Shown: in pieces, positions 8,530 through 17,213 of the stretch
How the letters are laid out: every line of letters begins with the position of its first letter
Position numbering within the stretch: position 1 is the first letter of the stretch
Assembly (NCBI RefSeq): GCF_947331435.1
Contig: NZ_CAMZOF010000007.1
Coordinates: 372,001-436,000, forward strand
DNA: 64,000 bases
Origin: Pelagibius sp. Alg239-R121
GTDB taxonomy: Bacteria > Pseudomonadota > Alphaproteobacteria > Kiloniellales > Kiloniellaceae
Direction: 5' to 3'
The notes under the pieces: generated by a model
The model's input: only the letters and a program-made list of their open reading frames with translations
Told to the model about the DNA's origin: nothing
Database searches by the model: none
Program-made: the position numbers and the translations under genes

Positions 8530-9255
8530 ATGTCGCAGTATTTATGTCACGAGGATCCAACGCTTTTTGATGTCGAATGCAACGTGATCAAGGCGGAACC
8601 TGGACGGGTCCTGCTTTCGGGGTCCAGTTTTTACCCGGGTGGTGGCGGACAACCGGCTGATCGTGGCAGCCTGTTGTGGGCGGGCGGTGAAACCGCTGTA
8701 AGCGGCGTGGAAAGCCGGGGCGGGCAGATCTGGCATCTGTTGGCCGAGGAAATCATGCCCAGCGGCACTGTTGTGGCGAAAGTGGATCCGGTTTTTCGCG
8801 CGCAGATGCAGCGTCTCCATACAGTCCTTCACATTGTCAACGCCTTGGTGTTTCAAGAATTCGACGGATCGCTCGTGACCGGCGTCCAAATGTCGGACAG
8901 CGGCGTCGCCCGGATCGACTTCGACCTGCCGGACGCGGATAACGAGAGGCTTCGTGCGCTCGAGCCGGGCATCAACGATGTTGTGCGTCAGGATCTTGCC
9001 GTTCGGACGGCACTTGTGCCTTTGTCTGCCGCGGCTCAGGAAGAAGGCACTCTGCGAAGCAAGGCGGTTTCTCCGCCGGCGCAGTCGGACGGCCGGATCC
9101 GGATCGTAGAGATCGATGGTCTGGACCGGCAGGCCTGTGGCGGTACTCACTTGGGCTCCACGGGCGAAGCCGGAGAAATCAAGATCCTGAAGGTGGAAAA
9201 CAAGGGCCGTCATAACCGCCGTTTGCGTATCGGCCTGGTCGAGTTGGCATTATGA
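8530..9255 (+). CDS. alanyl-tRNA editing protein (AlaX type)
   Basis: 241-residue free-standing homologue of the AlaRS editing domain, which removes serine or glycine mischarged on tRNA(Ala). The start ATG at 8530 follows GCAGGA. Seen are the glycine-rich loop FYPGGGGQPADRG, the first zinc pair in HTVLH and the second pair in CGGTHLGSTGEAG. The size fits the AlaX-M group, which has the editing domain without the AlaRS catalytic core. It overlaps the next gene (an SDR) by 4 bp, so they are translated together, and an AraC regulator follows. Confidence 0.9.
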   Translation: MSQYLCHEDPTLFDVECNVIKAEPGRVLLSGSSFYPGGGGQPADRGSLLWAGGETAVSGVESRGGQIWHLLAEEIMPSGTVVAKVDPVFRAQMQRLHTVLHIVNALVFQEFDGSLVTGVQMSDSGVARIDFDLPDADNERLRALEPGINDVVRQDLAVRTALVPLSAAAQEEGTLRSKAVSPPAQSDGRIRIVEIDGLDRQACGGTHLGSTGEAGEIKILKVENKGRHNRRLRIGLVELAL

Positions 9256-10034
9256 CGGATGATCCCGGAATTGAGGAGAATGGCCCCGGGTTTGAAGGCA
9301 AGACCGTAATACTTTCCGGTGGCACCTCCGGGATCGGCCGTGCCACCGCACTGGCCTTCGCGCGGCAGGGTGCGCAGGTCGTGATCACCGGCCGCAACCT
9401 GGCAGCCGCCGAAGAGGTGGTGCGTGCAGCGGTGCCTCTTACCGGCGAGATTACCTTTATGTCTTGCGACGTGTCCGTGCCGGATCAGATCGGGCAGGTC
9501 ACGCAAGAAGCCGTCGTTCGCTTAGGTCGTCTCGACATTGCCGTAAACAACGCCGGATGTCAGGAAAATCGCGCGGCCTTCCTCGATCAGCCACTGGAGG
9601 TTTTCGATCAGATATTCGCAGTTAACGTCCGCGCGATTCACATCGCGATGCAGGCCCAGATTGAGGTGATGCTGGCGCAGGGCGGTGGGGCGATCGTCAA
9701 TACCGCATCAGTCAGCGGTGTGCGTAATCCTAACCCAGGATTTTCCGTCTATTCGGCCTCGAAGGCCGCTATGATCTCACTGACCAAGTCGGTGGCGATG
9801 GAGTACGCTCCGCAGGGCATCCGTATCAACGCCGTCGCACCTGGACGTGTCGAAACCCCCATGCTGCGGGCATCGAAAGTGGCAGATATGGCTACGGTCG
9901 CCGCCGGCTTGCCACTGCGCCGCTTGGGACAGCCGGAGGAAGTGGCTGAGGCCGTTCTCTGGCTCGCGTCGGAACGCGCGGCGTTCGTTGCCGGTCACGT
10001 CCTGGCGGTGGATGGCGGATTCCTGGCCCAGTGA
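9252..10034 (+). CDS. SDR-family oxidoreductase
   Basis: 260-residue classical short-chain dehydrogenase/reductase. The cofactor loop is SGGTSGIGRA, the conserved NNAG is present, the active site has Ser in TASVSG and YSASK supplies Tyr and Lys, and the tail DGGFL is typical. The arginine after the first beta strand (ITGRN) suggests NADPH preference. The substrate cannot be read. The ATGA overlap with the AlaX gene and the AraC regulator 64 bp downstream make an AlaX-SDR-AraC unit. Confidence 0.88.
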   Translation: MTDDPGIEENGPGFEGKTVILSGGTSGIGRATALAFARQGAQVVITGRNLAAAEEVVRAAVPLTGEITFMSCDVSVPDQIGQVTQEAVVRLGRLDIAVNNAGCQENRAAFLDQPLEVFDQIFAVNVRAIHIAMQAQIEVMLAQGGGAIVNTASVSGVRNPNPGFSVYSASKAAMISLTKSVAMEYAPQGIRINAVAPGRVETPMLRASKVADMATVAAGLPLRRLGQPEEVAEAVLWLASERAAFVAGHVLAVDGGFLAQ

Positions 10035-10050
10035 TACGCAGCTTTGCTAT

Positions 10051-10087
10051 GCTCGCGTGCGTACCGGCCTGGGTGGCCGGTGCGAGC
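10051..10087 (+). repeat. two-tier hairpin between SDR and AraC genes
   Basis: Inner stem ACCGGCC (10063-10069) with GGCCGGT (10075-10081), loop TGGGT; outer stem GCTCGC (10051-10056) with GCGAGC (10082-10087). It ends about 4 bases before the ribosome site of the AraC gene and has no U-tract, so a role in translation or mRNA decay is more likely than termination. Confidence 0.5.
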
Positions 10088-10098
10088 AGTAGGCGAGG

Positions 10099-10947
10099 AT
10101 GAACGACGTGGTAACCGCCAACCGCAGCATTCTGTGGAGTGACGGTGCCGTGCCCGGCACATTGATGATGCGCGCCGACTTCACGACACTTGAATTCGCG
10201 CCTCATGTGCATGACGAACTGGTTATCGCCGTAACGGAGGCAGGTGGCTCCAGGTTCCGCAGTCGAGGGGTAGAGGACCATGCGGAACCGGATACCCTGT
10301 TGGTCTTTAATCCGGACGAACCTCACTCCGGGCGGGTCGGTGATCATAACTGCTGGCGCTACCGTGCGATTTACCTCTCGACAGCCGCGCTGGACGAGGC
10401 GGCGGAAGGCCTCGAGTTGCGGATGCCGCTCTTACCCTATTTCCAAGACAACAAGTTGCTGGATTCCGAGCTTGCCCGCCGCTTTGTCGCCTTGCATCAA
10501 ACGTTTGAACAGGGCGATGCCACGCTCACTAAAAGCAGCAGTCTGTTGGAAGCGCTGGCCGAGCTCTTCGAACGCCATGGCACACCGCATTATCAACCCA
10601 AGCTCCCCGGCGAAGAACGTCAAACCGTTGCCCGACTAATCGAATTTCTGTCAGCACACTTCAGCCAGGACGTGACCCTGGCGCAGCTTGCCGAACTCGC
10701 CGGCATGACGGCCTTTCACGTGATCCGCTGTTTCAACCGGGAAACCGGACTGTCGCCTCACGCCTACCTGAACCAGCTGCGCCTGCGCGAGGCCCGCCGC
10801 CTGCTAGCTATAGGCCGCCGTCCGGCCGAAGTCGCACTCATGGTCGGCTTCTACGATCAAAGCGCACTTAACCGACACTTTCGCAAGGCTTTCAGCGTCA
10901 CACCGGGGCAGTACGCGCAGGCATTGGCGGGGTCAAATCTGGATTAG
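10099..10947 (+). CDS. AraC-family transcriptional regulator
   Basis: 282 residues: an N-terminal cupin-like effector domain (FAPHVHDELVIAVTEAG, FNPDEPHSGR) and two helix-turn-helix motifs at the C-terminus (LAQLAELAGMTAFHVIRCFNR and PAEVALMVGFYDQSALNRHFRKAF, then the family ending TPGQY). Such regulators usually activate an adjacent gene in response to a small molecule. It follows the AlaX-SDR pair on the same strand, separated by a strong hairpin. A GGCGAGG ribosome site supports the ATG at 10099. Confidence 0.9.
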   Translation: MNDVVTANRSILWSDGAVPGTLMMRADFTTLEFAPHVHDELVIAVTEAGGSRFRSRGVEDHAEPDTLLVFNPDEPHSGRVGDHNCWRYRAIYLSTAALDEAAEGLELRMPLLPYFQDNKLLDSELARRFVALHQTFEQGDATLTKSSSLLEALAELFERHGTPHYQPKLPGEERQTVARLIEFLSAHFSQDVTLAQLAELAGMTAFHVIRCFNRETGLSPHAYLNQLRLREARRLLAIGRRPAEVALMVGFYDQSALNRHFRKAFSVTPGQYAQALAGSNLD

Positions 10948-11205
10948 CCGCCCGCGGTATAGTTAAGACCCAAAACAAATACACAATGAAAGGCCTGATG
11001 TCGTGACGGTCGACGTGAGGTCTTTGCATAGATCGAACGAGGCAACATTTATTTTGTGTTGGCGCACAAAGCAAATACCGGCAGGTCGAGCCACCACTAA
11101 TCAGGCGCTACCATAATTCGGTACCGACCGAATTGTTCTCTAACCGCCATAGGTTATCCTGTCGGCCTGCGTGCTTGACGCAGATGGCAAGAGTGGGGAG
11201 TTCCG

Positions 11206-12141
11206 GTGTCCGAAGTGGAAGTGTTTTTGATTGCCGGTCGTCCGGCTCTTCAATTGCGTCGCTTGCGCAACAGTGGTCCGCCTGTCCTCTATGTGCATGG
11301 TGCAACCTTTCCATCGGCGTTGTCATTCGGATATCGGTTCGTAGATGGTCGTTCCTGGGAGGACGATCTCCACAGCCGCGGATTCGATGCTTGGAGTTTC
11401 GACTTTGCCGGCTTCGGTGGATCGGAGCGTATGGATGCCTCGTCAACGTCTCTTTCTGATAGCCGGGCGAAATCGGCTGCGGAGCAGATTAGCCGTGTTG
11501 TTGACTACATCCGTGAGCAAAGGGATGGTGAGCCCGTCAATCTTATCGCGCACTCGTGGGGCAGCATCGCTGCCGGCTGTTATCTGAACCACTGCGCTCA
11601 TTCGTTCGGGCGGCTGGTTTTCTTCGGCCCAATCGCGCAGAGGCAGGGGAGTAGCACTGCAAATGTGGATGCACTGCCCGCCACGCGCCTGATCACTGTA
11701 GAAGCGCAACTCGCGCGTTTTATCGCCGACCTGCCCAATGGAAATCCTCCCGTGCTCGAAGAGCCGGATCTTCGTCTTTGGGGGCCGGCTTATCTCTCCA
11801 GCGATCCTGTTGCCTTGACTCGGAATCCACCGTCGGTCGAAGTGCCCGGCGGACCGGCAGCCGATATTGCGGCTGCGTGGCAAGGCGAATTGGGCTACGA
11901 TCCAGCTTCGATCAAGTTGCCAACCCTGGTGATACGCGGGGAATGGGATAGCCTCTGCAACGATCAAGACGCCGGGTTTCTGCTGCGTCGTCTTGGGAGT
12001 GAGCAGAAGTGCGATGTTGTCATTCCAAAAGCCACCCATCTGATGCATCTTGAGATGGGGCGGTTTGCGCTCTGGGAAGCGACCGCTGCATTTCTGCAGA
12101 AACAAAATCCTCCTGCCGCATTTATAGACCAACAGATCTGA
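11206..12141 (+). CDS. alpha/beta hydrolase
   Basis: 311 residues from a GTG start preceded by GTGGGGAG. The oxyanion strand is VLYVHGATFP, the nucleophile elbow is AHSWGS, the acid is in RGEWDSLCND and the catalytic His in KATHLMHLE, so the triad is complete. It is a soluble hydrolase of unknown substrate. It is the first of a same-strand run with an exporter, a creatinase-like protein and a nitrilase, although 70 bp separate it from the exporter gene. Confidence 0.85.
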   Translation: MSEVEVFLIAGRPALQLRRLRNSGPPVLYVHGATFPSALSFGYRFVDGRSWEDDLHSRGFDAWSFDFAGFGGSERMDASSTSLSDSRAKSAAEQISRVVDYIREQRDGEPVNLIAHSWGSIAAGCYLNHCAHSFGRLVFFGPIAQRQGSSTANVDALPATRLITVEAQLARFIADLPNGNPPVLEEPDLRLWGPAYLSSDPVALTRNPPSVEVPGGPAADIAAAWQGELGYDPASIKLPTLVIRGEWDSLCNDQDAGFLLRRLGSEQKCDVVIPKATHLMHLEMGRFALWEATAAFLQKQNPPAAFIDQQI

Positions 12142-12211
12142 TCGAGATTTCCCTACTCAGTGTAACTTGAGGGAGCCTGTGGCCAGAGGAAGTGGCCACC
12201 GGAGTAAAAAA

Positions 12212-12835
12212 ATGGACTGGACTCTTTATAGCCTGTTTCTTGTTGCCGGTCTGGCCGTCGCTGCGGTGCCGGGACCGACAGTATTGCAGATCTTTGCGCA
12301 GTCGTTGACCGGCGATATCCGGCGACCGGTTAGTCTCATCACCGGATCGCTGATCGCGAACATTACAATGGTGTCGGCGACGGTTCTTGGCATCAGCGCG
12401 ATGATTGTGGCCTCGCAGACTGCTTTCGATGTTCTGCGGTGGGTTGGCTCGGCCTATTTGGTCTATCTGGGTGTTCAGTACTGGCGGATACGTACAGGTC
12501 CTGTCGCTGCGTCGAACCCTGCCGTTGGAACGCCTTACCGTGTGCTGTTCTTTCAGGCGGCCCTGACCTCTCTCACCAATCCGAAAGGTCTGGTGTTCTA
12601 TATCGCCTTTTTGCCTCAGTTCGTGTCGCCAGGGGGCGATCCCCAGTTTCAGCTTACGATCCTGGGTGTCAGCTACATTCTGCTGTGCCTCGTCGCAGAC
12701 AGCGGTTATGTGCTGGCCGCCCGAACGCTTGCAAAGCTCTTCGCGTCGCCGCGCGCGATCCGCCTGACAAACCGCCTGACCGGGGTGGCACTTGTCGCGG
12801 CCGGTTTTTCCCTATTGAAGTATCAGCGCGCGTAG
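12212..12835 (+). CDS. LysE/RhtB-family amino acid exporter
   Basis: 207 residues with about six hydrophobic segments. The opening GLAVAAVPGPTVLQIFAQSL is the family signature (PGP motif after the first helix), and LTNPKGLVFYIAFLPQFV is the second conserved block. It should be an inner-membrane exporter for amino acids or derivatives. The ATG at 12212 follows GGAGT and starts right at the first helix; upstream codons are rejected for that reason. It precedes the M24 gene by 56 bp. Confidence 0.88.
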   Translation: MDWTLYSLFLVAGLAVAAVPGPTVLQIFAQSLTGDIRRPVSLITGSLIANITMVSATVLGISAMIVASQTAFDVLRWVGSAYLVYLGVQYWRIRTGPVAASNPAVGTPYRVLFFQAALTSLTNPKGLVFYIAFLPQFVSPGGDPQFQLTILGVSYILLCLVADSGYVLAARTLAKLFASPRAIRLTNRLTGVALVAAGFSLLKYQRA

Positions 12836-12891
12836 AGTCTGATCGCTTTTTCGAAACAGACGAGCAACCATCAAATTTTGGGGAGCGCGAC

Positions 12892-14049
12892 ATGCTTGAT
12901 CAGGCCCGCCGGCGAACGGCGCAGTTTCAGTCCCGGCTGCAGGAGGCCGGGATTGATGTTGCCGTCATCACGGACGAGAGTTCGATCGCCTATCTCGCAG
13001 GCTTTTGGGGCTATCTGTCGGTCGAGTTCGGGCGGCCGACATTCCTTTTGTTGCGTCCGGATGTTCCACCGGTCGTGATCACGCCTTTGATGGAAAGCGA
13101 AATGGTGTCGGCCATGACCTGGGTTGAAGACATCGTGACCTGGGAAGATGCTGGCGATAACCGTTGGGAGAAGGTGCTGGCGCGCGCCCTGGGCGAGACG
13201 CCGGGCCGGATTGGCGTAGAGGCCAGCGCTTTGCCGCCTATCGTGCGCAACTGGTTCGACGACCAACGGCCCGAAACCAGGCTGGAAGATGTCTCGTCGT
13301 TGTTGGGCGCCATGCGTACGATTAAGTCGCCGGAGGAAATCGACGTCATGCGCCAGGCAGGTGCAATCGCAGGTGCCATGATGCAGGCGGCCGAAGATGC
13401 TTTGAGCGAAGGTGCGCCGGAATATGAAGCTGCATTGGCCGTGATCAATGCCGGAACCCGTAAGGCGGCGGGTTTCTTGACGGCAAAAGGGTGGGAAGCC
13501 TTCATCTCGCCCATGATTCACAACTTGCAGATCATGCAGTCGGGCCGCGATACCTCGATGGTGCATCGGCGCGCGAGTGTGAAGCCTTTGGAAAAGGGTG
13601 ATCCGGTCTATTTCTGCTTCTGCAACATGGCCCAGTTCAAACTCTACAAACTCGGTTTCGATCGCATGTTCTTTGTCCGGGAAGTCTCTGACGCGGCCGC
13701 CCGGGTGCAGCAGGCGGCGATCGATGCGCAGCAGGCCGCCGTTGCCGCCATCAGGCCTGGGGTCACCGCGGAATCGGTGGCAGAAGCGGCCAACGAAATT
13801 TACCGCGCCCGCGGATATGAGACCGGGTATCGCACCGGCCGCTCGATCGGCATGTCCTATCTGGAGGCACCCGAGCTGAAAGCAGGCGACAAGACGATCC
13901 TCCGACCCGGCATGACATTTGCAGTCGATGGCGGCATTTCAATTGACGGCAGCCTGGGCGGCCGCATCGGGGATTCCATTGTTGTGACGGAAGATGGCAG
14001 CGAATATCTCACCGATTACCCGCGCGAAATTCTGGTCGCGGATCGCTAA
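12892..14049 (+). CDS. creatinase-like M24 family protein lacking metal ligands
   Basis: 385 residues with the creatinase/prolidase two-domain layout: N-terminal domain 1-150 (DESSIAYLAGFWGY) and the pita-bread domain from about 155 (MRTIKSPEEIDVMRQAG). The places where metal-dependent M24 peptidases keep Asp, Asp, His, Glu, Glu read FCFCN, GFDRMFF, TGRSIG, VDGGIS and GGRIGDS, so the set is largely lost. This points to a metal-independent C-N hydrolase such as creatinase or ectoine hydrolase rather than an Xaa-Pro peptidase. The ATG at 12892 follows GGGGAGCG. The nitrilase gene begins 5 bp after the stop. Confidence 0.82.
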   Translation: MLDQARRRTAQFQSRLQEAGIDVAVITDESSIAYLAGFWGYLSVEFGRPTFLLLRPDVPPVVITPLMESEMVSAMTWVEDIVTWEDAGDNRWEKVLARALGETPGRIGVEASALPPIVRNWFDDQRPETRLEDVSSLLGAMRTIKSPEEIDVMRQAGAIAGAMMQAAEDALSEGAPEYEAALAVINAGTRKAAGFLTAKGWEAFISPMIHNLQIMQSGRDTSMVHRRASVKPLEKGDPVYFCFCNMAQFKLYKLGFDRMFFVREVSDAAARVQQAAIDAQQAAVAAIRPGVTAESVAEAANEIYRARGYETGYRTGRSIGMSYLEAPELKAGDKTILRPGMTFAVDGGISIDGSLGGRIGDSIVVTEDGSEYLTDYPREILVADR

Positions 14050-14053
14050 TCGC

Positions 14054-14836
14054 ATGCGTTCAGGTATATTTCAATCGGCAGGAGGCGGTCTGACGCCCGA
14101 GCAGCGATTCGATAGACTTTCGGCGGCGTTACTAAAGACCCAACTGGATCTCGTGGTCTGCCCCGAGCTCTTTCTCTCGGGTTACAACGTGGGCGAGTCG
14201 ATAACCGAATTGGCTGAAGCTTTTGGCGGCGCACTGACAGGACAGCTGACCGAGATTGCCCGGCATTGCGGCACAGCAATCGTTTTCGGTTATCCCGAAC
14301 GAGATGGCAATAAGATCTACAACTCGGCCGCCTGCATCGATTCCAGTGGTCGGCTCCTTGCCAACCATCGCAAGCTGCTTCTACCGCCCGGTTTCGAATC
14401 ACAGTACTTCACATCCGGTGGAGGACTGACTCTGTTTGAGTTGAATGGCATTCGATGCAGCATCCTGGTCTGCTACGATGCGGAATTTCCAGAGGCTGTG
14501 CGAGCATCTGCCGAGGCTGGTGCGCAGGTTGTGCTCGTACCGACCGCGTTGGTCGACAACTGGGGTTCGGTCGCCTATCAAATGATGCCGACCCGTGCCT
14601 TTGAAAATGGGGTCTGGCTTCTCTACGCCAACCACGCCGGCCAGGAAAACGGCTCGTGTTATCTTGGCGCCAGCTGCATCGTTGCACCCGACGGATCGGA
14701 CGTCGTGCGGGCAGGGGACGGCGAGGAAGTTATAGCCGCTGAACTGGACATAGAGCGAGTCACTGCGGCGCAGGTGCGGCTTCCCTATCTCAAGGACCTG
14801 CAGCGGCTTCGGAATGTGCTTGCCAGCGGGCCCTAA
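14054..14836 (+). CDS. nitrilase-superfamily carbon-nitrogen hydrolase
   Basis: 260 residues. The Glu-Lys-Cys triad is visible: Glu in VVCPELFLSG, Lys in NHRKLLLP and Cys in SILVCYDAEFPE. It should hydrolyse an amide or N-carbamoyl bond in a small molecule. The start ATG at 14054 is just after the M24 stop, so the two are co-transcribed. With the exporter and M24 protein upstream, this looks like a short pathway for breaking down a nitrogenous compound; the substrate is unknown. Confidence 0.88.
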   Translation: MRSGIFQSAGGGLTPEQRFDRLSAALLKTQLDLVVCPELFLSGYNVGESITELAEAFGGALTGQLTEIARHCGTAIVFGYPERDGNKIYNSAACIDSSGRLLANHRKLLLPPGFESQYFTSGGGLTLFELNGIRCSILVCYDAEFPEAVRASAEAGAQVVLVPTALVDNWGSVAYQMMPTRAFENGVWLLYANHAGQENGSCYLGASCIVAPDGSDVVRAGDGEEVIAAELDIERVTAAQVRLPYLKDLQRLRNVLASGP

Positions 14837-15212
14837 ATGTCCAAGTTAAGATTTCCCAGTCGTCAACTGTTTCTTGTTCCTTAAAATCAGCAAAAGGGTC
14901 GACTGATGCGATGTTCGAACTGCCCTTTTCTTCGAGTATCGTGATCGCTACGAACTTGCACTTGCTTCCCGACGAGTTGGTCAGGGTCTTTTTTGACAGC
15001 GTCGGCGCTCCCGGCGGCATTTCGACTTCACCGCCGGTCAGAAGATCATCCAATGAAACACAGCCAAAGCGATTGATGTGCCAGTATTCGAAATCGTTTT
15101 GCGCGCCCACAAGCTTAGCGAGAAAATACGCGTTGCGATTATGTATCGCAAGCGTGGGCCGGCCAAAGTTCTCGCACGGGCAAAATGGGAGAAGCGCACT
15201 CAGTGGCAGCAT
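14790..15212 (-). CDS. hypothetical protein
   Basis: Possible 140-residue protein. The N-terminus MLPLSALLPFCP is hydrophobic but has no positive charge, so it is a poor signal peptide. The middle reads like a folded domain (NAYFLAKLVGAQND, EYWHINRFGCVSLDDL, GSKCKFVAITILEEKG). The 3' end overlaps the nitrilase gene by 47 bp on the opposite strand. No family recognised. It may be real because nothing else occupies the 14837-15244 stretch. Confidence 0.5.
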   Translation of the reverse strand: MLPLSALLPFCPCENFGRPTLAIHNRNAYFLAKLVGAQNDFEYWHINRFGCVSLDDLLTGGEVEMPPGAPTLSKKTLTNSSGSKCKFVAITILEEKGSSNIASVDPFADFKEQETVDDWEILTWTFRARWQAHSEAAAGP

Positions 15213-15244
15213 TAGTGGCGGCGCTGTCTGATTCAGCTGCCGAT

Positions 15245-15622
15245 CTACAGCGGAGAGATATCCGCGTAGACCTGATAGTCGGCGATGAGGCCGTCTTCCA
15301 GAGACAGAATGGTCGAGAAGGGGAGGGAGAGTTCGGTGCCGTCGCTGCGGATGTATTGGACATAGCCTGAGCAGATAACGTCCCTGTCTTGTGCCCAGAC
15401 GCCTTCGATCGTATGAGCCATTCCGTTGATGGTTTTAAAGAAAGCGGCGTTGGCGGTCAGAACCGCATCCCTGCCGCGGATCGGTTCATGATTACCGAGT
15501 TGAAAGACGACGTCATCAGAGAGGAATTTCGACAGTGCCGCGACATTCCGGCTGTCGACGGTTCTGTATAGATTTGTCACCAGGTCGTGGGCGCGCTGGC
15601 GGGTATTGTTTTTGGTGTGCAT
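15245..15622 (-). CDS. SnoaL-like nuclear transport factor 2-fold protein
   Basis: 125 residues of the NTF2-like/SnoaL type: helix LVTNLYRTVDSRNVAALSKFLSDDVVFQLGNHEPIRGRDAV, then a beta sheet ending LIADYQVYADISPL. Members are small hydrolases, isomerases or ligand-binding proteins; function cannot be read. The ATG at 15622 has AAAGGAA before it; a longer frame upstream runs through the neighbouring gene and is low-complexity. It follows a VOC-family gene by 22 bp. Confidence 0.8.
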   Translation of the reverse strand: MHTKNNTRQRAHDLVTNLYRTVDSRNVAALSKFLSDDVVFQLGNHEPIRGRDAVLTANAAFFKTINGMAHTIEGVWAQDRDVICSGYVQYIRSDGTELSLPFSTILSLEDGLIADYQVYADISPL

Positions 15623-15644
15623 GGCAGTTCCTTTATTGCAGTGA

Positions 15645-16064
15645 TCAATCGTAGAGATTGCGTTCCTCGGCTTTGCTGCTGATGTATTCGACGAACTCGA
15701 ACTGAAAGCCGGCGGGATCGAGGAAGTAGACGTTTTTGCGGAAGGGATGATCGGCGCCTTTAATGTCGATCTCGTAGCCCTTGGCCTCGAGGCGGGAGAC
15801 GACGCCGTCGAGATCGTCAACCACGAATCCTAAATGCGCGAGGCCGGGCCTGTGTCCGGTGAGGTCCCGATTCGGTCCTTCGCCGTCGTCGTTCAGTGTC
15901 AGATAGGTGTCGTCGCTGCCGACATGAAGCCAATTGCGCGGTTTGCCGTGCCACGTCATTTTACCCTGACCGCGTATCTTCCAGTCGGGAAATGCGGTCT
16001 GGATGAATTCCAAGCTTGCGGGGATGTTTTCGACCACCAGATTTGCGTGCTCAAGTTTGATCAT
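15645..16064 (-). CDS. VOC (glyoxalase/dioxygenase) superfamily protein
   Basis: 139 residues with the paired beta-alpha-beta-beta-beta modules of the vicinal oxygen chelate fold: LEHANLVVENIPASLEFIQ at the start, LAHLGFVVDDLDGVVSRLEAKGY in the second module and YFLDPAGFQFEFVEY at the end. His6, Glu128 or nearby acids could bind a metal. Substrate unknown. Probably co-transcribed with the SnoaL-like gene; both lie downstream of a glutathionyl-hydroquinone reductase gene. Confidence 0.85.
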   Translation of the reverse strand: MIKLEHANLVVENIPASLEFIQTAFPDWKIRGQGKMTWHGKPRNWLHVGSDDTYLTLNDDGEGPNRDLTGHRPGLAHLGFVVDDLDGVVSRLEAKGYEIDIKGADHPFRKNVYFLDPAGFQFEFVEYISSKAEERNLYD

Positions 16065-16120
16065 CGTTAAGGTCCTATCGTTTTGTTAGGGTCTAGGGTT
16101 TCTGCAGGCGGAAACCGGCC

Positions 16121-17101
16121 TTATCGGCCTGAGGGGATGACGGCTTGCGGAGGAAACTCGCGCCCGTGCGGTCCGTCGAGATTTCCCTCCGGTCCAGCAG
16201 GTATGATGCCGCTCGGGTTGAGGTGGCGGTGGCTCAGAAAGTAGTGCCGGCGGATGTGGGGTATATCGATGGTCCCGGAGATACCCGGTACCTGGTAGAG
16301 TTCCCGAAGATAGGCGCTTAGGTTCGGGTAATCTGCGATCCTTTTGCGATCGGTCTTGAAGTGCGTGACATAAACCGGGTCGAAACGGACCAGTGTCGTA
16401 AAGAGACGCCAGTCGGCTTCGGTTATTCTATTGCCTGCAAGATAACGCCGATGGCTGAGCAGAAGCTCCAGATTGTCGAGCGCCTCAAAGAGCGTGTTTA
16501 CCGATTCGTCATAGGCGTCTTGGGAAGCAGCGAAGCCCGCCCGATAAACACCGTTGCTGATGGCGTCGTAGACCATAGCGTTGATTCGGTCGATCTCGGG
16601 TCTAAGGTCGCCGGGATAATAATCGGTGGGAAAGGTTACGAAGTCGTCGAAAGCGCTGTTGAGCATGCGCATGATATCTGCGGATTCATTGCTCACGATA
16701 CGCCGTGTCTTCTTGTCCCAAAGCAGTGGGACCGTAATTGTGCCGCTGTAGCGTGGCGCTGCGCGCAAATAGACTTCGTAGAGAAAAGTATCTCTTGGGA
16801 CACCGGCGGTCTCGTCGAAGCTCTTCTGATCGAGGCGCCAGCTTTCTTCACCCAACAGGGCGTCCATAGTGGTCACCGTAATGACCTTTTCCAGCCCCTT
16901 GAGTGTGCGCATGATCATGGTGCGGTGCGACCAGGGACACGCTATCGAGACGTAGAGATGGTAGCGGTCGGCCTCCGCTGGAAAATCAGTGCTGCCGTCC
17001 CGACTGACCCAATCGCGGAAACCACTGTCGGCTCTCACGAACTGGCCGTTCAGGTCGCTAGATTTGCTGTGCAGTTCGCCATTTTTCAACATCTTCCCCA
17101 T
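16121..17101 (-). CDS. yqjG: glutathionyl-hydroquinone reductase (GST omega-like)
   Basis: 326 residues. The active-site motif ACPWSHRTMI with a catalytic Cys, a thioredoxin-like N-terminal domain and an all-helical C-terminal domain identify the S-glutathionyl-hydroquinone reductase family, which reduces glutathionyl-quinone adducts back to hydroquinones. Length fits the bacterial members. AGGGAC precedes the ATG. A LysR regulator is transcribed divergently 112 bp away, the usual set-up for a quinone or electrophile-induced gene. The VOC and SnoaL genes downstream may belong to the same detoxification unit. Confidence 0.9.
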   Translation of the reverse strand: MGKMLKNGELHSKSSDLNGQFVRADSGFRDWVSRDGSTDFPAEADRYHLYVSIACPWSHRTMIMRTLKGLEKVITVTTMDALLGEESWRLDQKSFDETAGVPRDTFLYEVYLRAAPRYSGTITVPLLWDKKTRRIVSNESADIMRMLNSAFDDFVTFPTDYYPGDLRPEIDRINAMVYDAISNGVYRAGFAASQDAYDESVNTLFEALDNLELLLSHRRYLAGNRITEADWRLFTTLVRFDPVYVTHFKTDRKRIADYPNLSAYLRELYQVPGISGTIDIPHIRRHYFLSHRHLNPSGIIPAGPEGNLDGPHGREFPPQAVIPSGR

Positions 17102-17213
17102 GGTCCAGTCCCTTTATCTTCCTAATGGAAAGGGATGTAATTCGTTTCCTTAAGAATGATAATTGCGATAAAAAGAAACAGTAAGTTGAGAAAAAGTTGA
17201 CTATGGGGGATAT

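Noticed and set aside
12439-12891. In-frame upstream extension of the M24 gene
   Set aside because: It runs through the exporter gene in another frame; the ATG at 12892 has a strong ribosome site and begins the family match.
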